A program made the position numbers and the translations under genes. A stretch of 64,000 nucleotides of DNA from Sphingobacteriales bacterium (GTDB lineage: Bacteria > Bacteroidota > Bacteroidia > Chitinophagales > Chitinophagaceae): positions 268,495 through 332,494 of the forward strand of contig RXJG01000006.1 in NCBI GenBank assembly GCA_003963365.1. Reading direction: 5' to 3'. The notes below the pieces were generated by a model, which saw only the letters and a program-made list of their open reading frames with translations, was not told where the DNA came from and did not search any database. This document shows positions 16,984 through 25,100 of the stretch, in pieces; position 1 is the first letter of the stretch; each line of letters begins with the position of its first letter.

Positions 16984-17721
16984 TTAATTATTGGGTTTAC
17001 CTGGTCCCTTACCAGGAATTACTTCTAACAGTTCCATTTCAAAAACTAAAACAGCTCCTCCGGGTATCTCTCCCTGCCCATAATCTCCATAACCAAGATC
17101 GGAGGGAATATATAATTTCCATTTACTACCGGCAGGCATACGGGTGAGTGCTTCTGTCCATCCTTTTACTAACCGATTAGCAGGATAGCGGATGGGTTCT
17201 CCTCTCTTATATGAATTGTCAAACTCTTTTCCATTCAGCAAAGTACCCGCATAATGCGCCACAATAGTATCCGTTGCTTTAGGGATAGGTCCATTGCCAG
17301 CTTTAATTATTTCATACTGCAAACCATTGGGTAATTCAATTACACCGCTGCGCTTTTTATTTTCGTCTAAAAACTTTTTTCCTTCTGCTTTTGTTGCATT
17401 TACTTCTTTCATCTTCTCTCCCATGAAATGTTCGTTAAGACAATTATTCATTTGCTCAGGAGTCATGGCTGATTTAGTTCCTTTCATTCCATCTTCCACA
17501 CCTTTACGAAAGATGGCATAATTCAAATCTTTTACATCTACATTCTTTAACTGGCCGGCTACACTTTGTCCAAATGCATAACTCAATGAATCGAGTTTTG
17601 TTTTTAATGCTGCCGCAGGAGCTTTTGCAACAGGTTTAACCGCTGCTTTAGGTTTTGTTTGTGCAATAACAGTAACACCGGGTACGCATAAACTAATTAC
17701 AAATAATGTTTGTTTGATCAT
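16984..17721 (-). CDS. Exported FKBP-type peptidyl-prolyl isomerase
   Basis: A 245-residue protein with a signal peptide (hydrophobic to about residue 20, VIAQ end), an FKBP N-terminal dimerisation domain (LSYAFGQSVAGQLK through about residue 115) and a C-terminal FKBP catalytic domain (about 130-237) with DTIVAHYAGTLLNGKEFD, GWTEAL, YIPSDLGYG and PGGAVLVFEMELLE. The arrangement matches FkpA/Mip-type periplasmic foldases that speed prolyl isomerisation in exported proteins. It sits between an ABC ATPase gene and a yfiT-like gene on the same strand. Confidence 0.93.
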   Translation of the reverse strand: MIKQTLFVISLCVPGVTVIAQTKPKAAVKPVAKAPAAALKTKLDSLSYAFGQSVAGQLKNVDVKDLNYAIFRKGVEDGMKGTKSAMTPEQMNNCLNEHFMGEKMKEVNATKAEGKKFLDENKKRSGVIELPNGLQYEIIKAGNGPIPKATDTIVAHYAGTLLNGKEFDNSYKRGEPIRYPANRLVKGWTEALTRMPAGSKWKLYIPSDLGYGDYGQGEIPGGAVLVFEMELLEVIPGKGPGKPNN

Positions 17722-17746
17722 TTGATTTGATTTTATATTGGAATTT

Positions 17747-18505
17747 TTAATCTTCTCTTAAGGCGTGACCGGTTAAATTAATAAACACATCCTCCAGTGT
17801 TGCTTTCTTTACATCTTTAGGACGTTCAAAACCTGATGCCACTAAAGCATCAATCATCTTATCCGGTGTATCCAATGAAACGATCTTACCGGAATCGATG
17901 ATAGCTATACGGTCGCAGAGATACTCTGCTTCATCCATATAATGTGTGGTGATGATGACGGTGGTTCCTTTATCACGGATATTCCTGATCAGTTCCCATA
18001 AATTTCTTCTTGCCTGCGGATCTAATCCTGTTGTAGGTTCATCCAGGAAAATAATCTTTGGTTTATTAATGAGTGTGGTGGCGATGGAGAAACGTTGTTT
18101 TTGTCCGCCACTCAGTTCTTTAAATTTTGATTTGGCCTTATCTTCCAGGTTCACCATGCGCAACAGCTCCATTGCATTTACTTCTTCATTGTATAAACCA
18201 CCGAACAGATGAATGAGATCAACCAAACTTAAGCCGGGATAAAAACCGGATGTTTGTAACTGCACTCCGATGATTTGCTTGATGTCCCCGGGTTGCTTAT
18301 CTAAATCAAAACCATTTACCGTTACTTCTCCACTGGTTTTGTTTCTTAGTGTTTCAATAATTTCTAATGTGGTAGATTTACCGGCGCCATTAGGACCAAG
18401 TAATCCAAAAATTTCTCCTTGATATACATCAAAAGAAATTCCTTTTACTGCTTCAAAATCCCCGTATTTTTTGGTGAGATTTTTTACTGAGATGATGCTG
18501 TTCAT
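17747..18505 (-). CDS. ABC transporter ATP-binding protein, no partner permease nearby
   Basis: A 252-residue ATPase with Walker A GPNGAGKST, the signature LSGGQKQR, Walker B IIFLDEPTTGLDP, and the switch histidine in IITTHYMDEAE. The sequence matches the ATPases of ABC-2 type exporters (drug, Na+ or antibiotic efflux, family CcmA). The C terminus is shorter than in DrrA-type proteins. No ABC-2 permease gene is found in the neighbourhood, although permease and ATPase are usually adjacent, so the partner must be encoded elsewhere. It follows the GNAT gene by 8 bases. Confidence 0.92.
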   Translation of the reverse strand: MNSIISVKNLTKKYGDFEAVKGISFDVYQGEIFGLLGPNGAGKSTTLEIIETLRNKTSGEVTVNGFDLDKQPGDIKQIIGVQLQTSGFYPGLSLVDLIHLFGGLYNEEVNAMELLRMVNLEDKAKSKFKELSGGQKQRFSIATTLINKPKIIFLDEPTTGLDPQARRNLWELIRNIRDKGTTVIITTHYMDEAEYLCDRIAIIDSGKIVSLDTPDKMIDALVASGFERPKDVKKATLEDVFINLTGHALRED

Positions 18506-18513
18506 ACCGCAAT

Positions 18514-18978
18514 TTACAGGTTCATTTCCATTTTTACATCTGCTGTTTCAAATGGTGAATCAGTTACTTCCACATGTTTAAATCCGTATTTTTCATATAA
18601 ACTGATGGCTGTAGTGAGTTGATGATTGGAGAATAATTCTAATTTCTTGGCACCAATTGCTTTTGCTTTATTGATACAAACTTCCATCAGTAATTTACTG
18701 ATACCTCTTCCCTGCCATGCATCATCCACGGCCATCTTTGCCAGCTCATAATGGTCATTACCTTCATTCATAATAGCTGCAGAACCAACAATCTTATCTC
18801 CTGCTTTCGCCAGCCATATATAACCACCCCGTTTAATGATGGTGGCTTCAGGGTCATTCAACACCAGCAAATCATGACTTTCAGCTAAATTATATTTAGT
18901 TAACCAGGTAAGATTGAGCCGGTGAAAATCTGCATGGTATTCGTTGTTGTATTCAACAATCTCGATTGGTTGTTCCAT
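18514..18978 (-). CDS. GNAT-family N-acetyltransferase
   Basis: A 154-residue single GNAT domain. Acetyl-CoA binding motif A is seen in the strand LAKMAVDDAWQGRGISKLLM, with the Q-x-x-G-x-G/A pattern as WQGRGI, followed by the motif B region LELFSNHQLTTAISLYEKYGF. The substrate may be an amino acid, amine or protein N terminus; nothing in the sequence decides this. It is the first gene of the minus-strand cluster that continues with the ABC ATPase and is preceded by a TACATTTG -7 element. Confidence 0.88.
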   Translation of the reverse strand: MEQPIEIVEYNNEYHADFHRLNLTWLTKYNLAESHDLLVLNDPEATIIKRGGYIWLAKAGDKIVGSAAIMNEGNDHYELAKMAVDDAWQGRGISKLLMEVCINKAKAIGAKKLELFSNHQLTTAISLYEKYGFKHVEVTDSPFETADVKMEMNL

Positions 18979-18982
18979 ACAG

Positions 18983-18990
18983 CAAATGTA
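18983..18990 (-). promoter_or_regulatory. -7 promoter element of the GNAT/ABC/FKBP cluster
   Basis: TACATTTG on the minus strand fits TAnnTTTG and lies 5 bases from the annotated GNAT start. The transcript would be nearly leaderless. Confidence 0.4.
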
Positions 18991-19035
18991 CCGGAATGCT
19001 AATTTTTGTCTGTAATAAATTGATAAACGGACTAT

Positions 19036-19413
19036 TTATGCTTCAATAAGGAAAGTGCCTAAATCAAATATCTCTCCCTCTCCCATTTTAAATTTCTCAA
19101 AACGTTCTACCGGTATATCTTCCATCACTTTACTGCGAAAAATTTCTTCATCCTGTTTATACACAACAAAATAAAAATCAAGTGAAGCTTCTTTCAGCAC
19201 ATCCTGTGTATCAAAATCATCAGGATTAAAACTGATCTTCACCTGCCCGTTTTCATCAGGGCTTGCCTCTCCTAAAAAATCATCTTCAAAAAAATCTTTA
19301 TCATACAGGCGAACATTGTACGCTTTGCCAGATACAGGTGCATCACTGCCTTTAGCAATCAGCCTTGCAGTAACTTCAATATTCATATCGGGATTGAGGG
19401 AAAAGTTTGTCAT
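19036..19413 (-). CDS. Conserved-looking cytoplasmic protein, unknown function
   Basis: A 125-residue acidic protein without signal peptide or membrane segment. The pattern of alternating hydrophobic residues (MNIEVTARLIAK, AYNVRLYDKD, GQVKISFNP, LDFYFVVYKQ) suggests an all-beta sandwich of the transthyretin- or C2-like kind, with a proline-glycine turn in each strand pair. No catalytic motif. Stands alone between the GNAT cluster and the 19.5-21.1 kb insert. Function not assigned. Confidence 0.7.
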   Translation of the reverse strand: MTNFSLNPDMNIEVTARLIAKGSDAPVSGKAYNVRLYDKDFFEDDFLGEASPDENGQVKISFNPDDFDTQDVLKEASLDFYFVVYKQDEEIFRSKVMEDIPVERFEKFKMGEGEIFDLGTFLIEA

Positions 19414-19456
19414 TGTTGTATGGTTGCTGCCCGCCCGGATGACCCGGTCTGACGGA

Positions 19457-19478
19457 GTTACTGGTTGCTGGTTTCAAC
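19457..19478. repeat. Left half of a split heptamer repeat
   Basis: Words of 7 bases (GAGTTAC, TGGTTGC, TGGTTTC) that are the imperfect inverted complement of the words at 21080-21107. The two halves flank a 1.6-kb segment with two genes. Confidence 0.5.
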
Positions 19479-19615
19479 AAGCGCATCAGTGAAATTAAGC
19501 ACTAAAGCTGAGTTTTATTAGTTGAGCCTTGAACTGCAGTACATCAGAATTACCGGTGCTGATTGTTCCAATGTCAAACCCCAGTATTGGCAATACCAAT
19601 GTTGCAGGCAGTACT

Positions 19616-20023
19616 TTATGTTGCAATGATATTATCTTGCTTTTTTAATGCAGGCTTTCTTATTGGCAATAAGAGTCCAACGATAATGGCAGTAACAGAA
19701 TATGCAATTATTATGTCTTGGCTCATAGTTCCTTTAATTATAGTCTGCGTAACATAAATCCCTAACACGGAAACTACGATTAAAATAACTTTTGATATTA
19801 TAAAACTTATATCCTGCTTTGACAAAAAATAAAAACAGGTCAGGAAGACTAAAAATGCCGGTAGGGAAAAGGCAATACTAAAAAGTAATGTAATGGGATA
19901 AACTTCTAACAGTCCAACAACCTGATGAGGGTTTATCCCCCAAATGTATTGTATAGCTTGAGATGTAAAAGGTGCTAACAAAAGTGTCAAAACCCAATGT
20001 CCAAATACATATGCTCTTTTCAT
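19616..20023 (-). CDS. Small membrane protein, unknown function
   Basis: A 135-residue protein with four likely transmembrane helices (about 9-28, 39-66, 74-96 and 103-120) and short polar loops. The start MKRAYVFGHW is the only ATG that keeps the first helix. No family recognised. It and the following secreted protein lie inside a segment bounded by halves of a heptamer repeat, which hints that both were inserted together. Confidence 0.6.
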   Translation of the reverse strand: MKRAYVFGHWVLTLLLAPFTSQAIQYIWGINPHQVVGLLEVYPITLLFSIAFSLPAFLVFLTCFYFLSKQDISFIISKVILIVVSVLGIYVTQTIIKGTMSQDIIIAYSVTAIIVGLLLPIRKPALKKQDNIIAT

Positions 20024-20133
20024 TTATATTTAGTATTCGGTGATTGTCAAAATATTTTGTCTAACCACAAAGTTTGAGATGTCGCACTCTTAGTCGTCAG
20101 CCACCATATTGCAAAACCGATCTTGTCTGCAGT

Positions 20134-20931
20134 TTATTTGTTTAACGTGTAACTGTCCTCAAATTCAATATCACGATAGTAGTCAGGCAATGTTGTTTTT
20201 GTTTTAGAATTTGATGTAATTTTTAGCGTATCGTCTTTTACAACAGCTTTAATTGTTCTGTAAACCATTTCCTTATTTGGGCTTTCAACGAACTCAACAT
20301 TTATTATGTTAGGAATGTCGCCTTGTCTAATGTTAACAGTTTTATTCTCCGTTAAATAGTTATGCCTTTTTTCGGTGTAGTTCAAAAGATATTCAATTCT
20401 GATTGCTGCAAGTTTGTTGAAATTTGGAATGTCTTTGTATGGAATAACAACTGAGTTATTTGTACCGATAGAGAGTGTCTTTTCAGGGCTGTCAATGTGA
20501 GCGTCAAAGTCATATTCATATTGAACTTTTATACTCTTGTTTTTTAAAACAGAACCTTTATCCGTTTTAAAGGTTAATACAAACTCTTGTCTTGAGTCTT
20601 TTTTGTACGTTGCTTTTGTGTCATTTTCTTCAATTTGATAGTTGTCACTAAAAATCAGAGTGTCATTACTCTTTTTCCAAGTTCCTTTATAACTATGCCA
20701 AGTGAAACAACTCTCATTCGGTCTACTCCAAAATTCAAATGTTGCGTCAGGGTTTAAAGTAATGTCATTTATTTTAGGTTCAAAAAATCTTATAACAGTA
20801 TCTTTTGCCTTTATCTTACTGTAATACGCATTCAAATCATTACTGAATGTAATTTCTTTGTCTTGCCCATAGCTTGTCTGCCCCACAATTGCAAGAAGTA
20901 AAGCTGCTATAAATTGAAATTGTTTTTTCAT
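20134..20931 (-). CDS. Secreted protein, unknown function
   Basis: The frame opens at 20952, but the internal ATG at 20931 begins a typical signal peptide (MKKQFQFIAALLLAIVG, cleavage near SYGQ). The mature part of about 245 residues is rich in beta-strand patterns; YKGTWKKSNDTLIFSDNY resembles the strands of lipocalin-like 'G-W-x-DTL' domains of Bacteroidota. Three short repeats of hydrophobic strand and charged turn follow. No catalytic motif. Located in the probable insert at 19.5-21.1 kb. Confidence 0.65.
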   Translation of the reverse strand: MKKQFQFIAALLLAIVGQTSYGQDKEITFSNDLNAYYSKIKAKDTVIRFFEPKINDITLNPDATFEFWSRPNESCFTWHSYKGTWKKSNDTLIFSDNYQIEENDTKATYKKDSRQEFVLTFKTDKGSVLKNKSIKVQYEYDFDAHIDSPEKTLSIGTNNSVVIPYKDIPNFNKLAAIRIEYLLNYTEKRHNYLTENKTVNIRQGDIPNIINVEFVESPNKEMVYRTIKAVVKDDTLKITSNSKTKTTLPDYYRDIEFEDSYTLNK

Positions 20932-21079
20932 TGTACTTGTCAGATGCAACACTTTGGAGTTTTACACAATTGCAGGCAACTCCTAAATATACGCAATGAT
21001 TTGTACAAAAACCTGTTGATGATTAGCATCATTGCATACAAATCGCCACAAATTAATAGTAACGGTTAATTAATTCCTA

Positions 21080-21107
21080 TCAACCAGCAACAGGCAACCA
21101 GTCTAAC
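21080..21107. repeat. Right half of a split heptamer repeat
   Basis: Words ATCAACC, AGCAACA, GGCAACC, AGTCTAA in 7-base register, ending just before the end of the PorP/SprF gene. Imperfect inverted complement of 19457-19478. Confidence 0.5.
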
Positions 21108-21108
21108 G

Positions 21109-22128
21109 TTACCAAACATTCCGCGGACAAGTATCACCATATCTATTACCCAGCAAAAAACCTAATACAATCTCATGGCTTCCTCTTTGCTGACTTTGCA
21201 GGAGATAACGGGAATTATTTACTTCGTATGAATAGCTGACATTAAATGTACTGGAGATATTAAATCCGGTCATAGCAGCAAACCCTTCTTTCAATCTGAA
21301 GTTGCCTCCCACCCAAAACCGATCGAGGTATTGCAGTTTAACATTTACATCAGTGAATATGGGCTGAGAAGGAACATAACGTAACATCACGGATGGCAAT
21401 GCGGATACTTCATCACTCAGGAAGAAACGATAACCGGCAGTGGCAAATACATGCGGCACTAAAGTGGTGTTATCATATTTGGTATCGGTCAACTGTAATT
21501 TCTGCGGAATGATTTGTTGTGCAGATAATCCAATAAAATAATCAGCAGAATACAACCATAATCCTGCCGACAATTCCGCTTTTACTTTATGTAATACGGC
21601 AATGGCATTAGGCACAGCTGGATCAACAGGATTGGCCAATTTTATCTGGCTGGCATCTACTCCTATACTGGAAATGCCACCAGCAAAACCGGCTGCTAAA
21701 TTTGTTTTGGGAGATAAGCCTAAATGATACGCATAACTTCCGTTAATAAAGAAACGGTTGATATAACCAGTTTTGTAATTAACAATACTCATTCCTATAC
21801 CATGATGTGGCTCCGGTGCGGTATATTCTTGCCAGTAAGCCTTGCCTCTTGGATTTTCCCCGGGTGTGCTGAAAGAGGTAGCCGTTGTACGATCATCCTT
21901 CTTTCCTATGGGAGTATGAATGGTGAAATAAAAAGTAGTGGGAGCCCCATCTATACCTACCCACTGGTTGCGGTAGCTAAGTTTTACATCGGTATAATTC
22001 TCTATTCCGCTGATAGCAGGATTGAGAATATAATTATTCATTATATACTGGGTGTAATACGGACGTTGCTGTGCTTTTACCTGCACTAATCCTGTCACCA
22101 TCATCAATATCAATACAACTCTTTTCAT
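21109..22128 (-). CDS. PorP/SprF-family outer-membrane protein (T9SS partner)
   Basis: A 339-residue beta-barrel protein with a signal peptide ending in VKAQ, the family start QRPYYTQYIMNNYILNPA and many amphipathic strands. PorP/SprF proteins bind the C-terminal domain of type IX secretion substrates and hold them at the outer membrane during or after export. The upstream gene, 2 bases away, encodes a giant protein with such a domain, so this is a dedicated substrate-partner pair. The strand pattern continues to the aromatic C terminus. Confidence 0.92.
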   Translation of the reverse strand: MKRVVLILMMVTGLVQVKAQQRPYYTQYIMNNYILNPAISGIENYTDVKLSYRNQWVGIDGAPTTFYFTIHTPIGKKDDRTTATSFSTPGENPRGKAYWQEYTAPEPHHGIGMSIVNYKTGYINRFFINGSYAYHLGLSPKTNLAAGFAGGISSIGVDASQIKLANPVDPAVPNAIAVLHKVKAELSAGLWLYSADYFIGLSAQQIIPQKLQLTDTKYDNTTLVPHVFATAGYRFFLSDEVSALPSVMLRYVPSQPIFTDVNVKLQYLDRFWVGGNFRLKEGFAAMTGFNISSTFNVSYSYEVNNSRYLLQSQQRGSHEIVLGFLLGNRYGDTCPRNVW

Positions 22129-22130
22129 CT

Positions 22131-25100
22131 TTATCTCAGTATCGTTACATAACCGGCAATGGGTTTGCGGTTATTTTTTGGATCAATTACATAATAATAC
22201 GTTCCCACCGGCAAGGGATTACCATTGTATCTTCCGTCCCATTTATTGGTATAACCAACAGAACGGAATAATAACTGCCCCACCGTGTTATAAATTTCCA
22301 CCACACAGCCCGGGTAGGAATCCAGGTATTGTATTTCCCATTTATCATTCACCCCGTCGCCATTGGGAGTAAAGGTGTTTGGAATCACCAGTGATTTCAG
22401 CACTTTTACAAATACTGTATCACTGCTAACACACCCACCGGTGCCGGTAACTTTTAATACATAGGTAATATCATCGTTTGGATGAATAATGGTGGGTGAT
22501 AAAATGTTGGTGGCCGATAAATAAGTTGGCGGTGACCACTGATAGCCGGTGATATTTCCATAAGGTGAAGAAGCAGTAATACTTGACTGAATAGTCTTTT
22601 CACCATCCTGCAGTACAAATAAATCCGGACCGGCACTAATAGCAGGATAAGGGCGAATATTAATTTGCTTGCTGGCGAGGTTAGAAATACATCCTTCCGT
22701 AGTATATACATTTAAAGTAGCGGTGTACACACCTGCATCTTTGTAAGTATGCGGGGGATTTTGCGCTGATGATTTTGCACCATCCCCAAAATTCCATTCC
22801 CATTTATTTAAATCTCTTACAATGCCACTGCTGAGATCGGTAAAGGCAATTTCTTTACCCACACATACTTCTGTAACCGCATTAAAGCTGGCTAATGGCT
22901 GAGGGAATACATCCACTAATTGTTTGGATGCTGTACTTGCACAACCATCTTTGGAAGTAACTGTTGAGGTAACCGTGTATGGGCCTAATGCTGAATAATT
23001 ATGTGTTGGATTTTTAGCAGTGGAAGAATTGCTGTTGTTTCCACTAACGTTAAGATCACCAAAATTCCATAAGTAGGTAAATTGCGATTGACTGCCGTCA
23101 GCAATCACTGATTTATCAGTGAATGGTGCCGTACCGGCAGGCAGACAAACCTTTGGTAAATCAAAATCAACCTGTGGTAATGGATTTACTTTAACAGCTT
23201 TTGTTACCGGCACACTGGTACAGGTTCTGTCCGTAATTACCTGCAGTGTTACATTATAATTACCGTAGGCAGTAAATGTATGATTGGTTGTTTTACCTGT
23301 TGATGAACCACCATCACTGTATGTCCAGTTCCATTGAGCTAAATTGCCTGCATTGGCAGTTGACTGATCATTAAACGTAATGGCTTTTGTCTCGCAGGTT
23401 GGGTTAACCACACTGAAATCAGCCGTTGGTCTTGGCCAAACTTCAATGGTATTAGTAGCACTGTCACGACAACCAACTGATGTTATGTACAATGATTTGA
23501 TGGTATGCACTCCCATTCCTGCTGTTGCAGGATTAAATAATCCTGTTGACGATATACCAGCACCACTATAGGTAAAGCTTCCTGCTAAGCCGGCTAACTC
23601 TTTTGCCTGTATGATTTGATAAGACGATGCATCCAAACAAATACCCGGTATATTACTAAACTGAACTTTAGGACTGGCATTCAGCGTAACCGTTTTTATT
23701 ATCTCATTTACACAGGTTGCACCGGAGAAAGCCAGCATTCTTACCTGTACTGTTTTACTAACGGGTGCCTGGAAGTTTGGATATATATGTTTGTACACCT
23801 TATTTGAAAAAGGTAATTCATCAGTATCTCTCAATGCAGGATTATTTGCCCAATCCCAGTATACTTCTACTCTTGTTATATTACCAAAGTTTACAGTGGA
23901 AGTATTAATAATAGCAACAGAATCATTACTGCAAAGATTGTTTACGTTGGCAACAATATAATTCGCCAGTGGTATATCACCATTCACAGTAAATGCCTGT
24001 TTTACTGAATCCACACAACCATCTTTAGAAGTTACATACAATTGAGCTGTATAATATCCTATGGAAGCATATTTATGTTGTGGGTTCTGTATAGTATAAA
24101 TATTCGGATTAGCAACTGTGGCGGCAGGATCATCCAATACCCATTTGTAAGTAAGCAAAGAATTATCAGCAATCTTACTGCTGTCTTTAAAAATAGCATA
24201 AGCATCATTCAAACAAACCTCCGGTGAAATAAAACCAGCTTTAGGCAAAGGATGAATCGCAATTGTTTTATTCAACACTGTACTCTTACATCCTTTATTC
24301 GTTTCAATATCCAGCTTTATGGCATAGTTACCCCAGTTGGTATAAGTATGATTGATGGGATTATTATTAGTGTTATTGAGTTTGGTTCCATCCGCTAAAT
24401 CCCAGTTCCATTTAACAATATTACCAGCCAATGCCTGCGATGCATCTGTAATGATAATACTGTTCTTTTCACAGGCAGGATTACTGATAGTGAAATTGGG
24501 AACAGGCAATGGATTTACAATAAACTTCTTAATTATCGTATCACTGCTGCAACCAACATCCGTCTTTACATAGAGCTTTACATCAAATGTATTTGCTGTT
24601 GCAAAAGTATGAGACGGACTTTGTGCAGTGGAATTAGTGGCATCACCAAAATCCCAGAACCAGTTAGTGATCGTTCTTCCATTACCGGTACTGGCATCCG
24701 TAAACGTAACAGGGTTACCTAAACAAATCTCTGCCGGCATTGTAAACCCGGCTTTAGCCTGCGGGTAGATGTTGGATAATGTTTTACTGTTTTGTGTAAC
24801 ACATCCATCTTTTGAAGTAACCGTTAATTTAATAGTATAAGGACCAACGGTGGAGAAATTATGTGCCGGGTTCTTTGTAATAGCACCATTATTAGCACCC
24901 GAAGCAGGATCACCAAAATCCCATGCATAAGCAAACTGTGCCTGTGTTCCATCTCCTATCGTTGAAAGATCATTGAACTGTGCAGCGCCTGCTGGCAAAC
25001 ACACTACCGCCGGTACACTAAAATCAACCACCGGATTATAATTGATCTTTATATCCAAACTATCGGTTTTGCTGGTACAACCTGTATTCGTTTGCACAAA

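Noticed and set aside
20061-21107. Integron cassette suggested by GTCTAAC strings at 20060 and 21101
   Set aside because: No attC-like pairing of RYYYAAC with GTTRRRY and no integrase; a heptamer explanation fits better.
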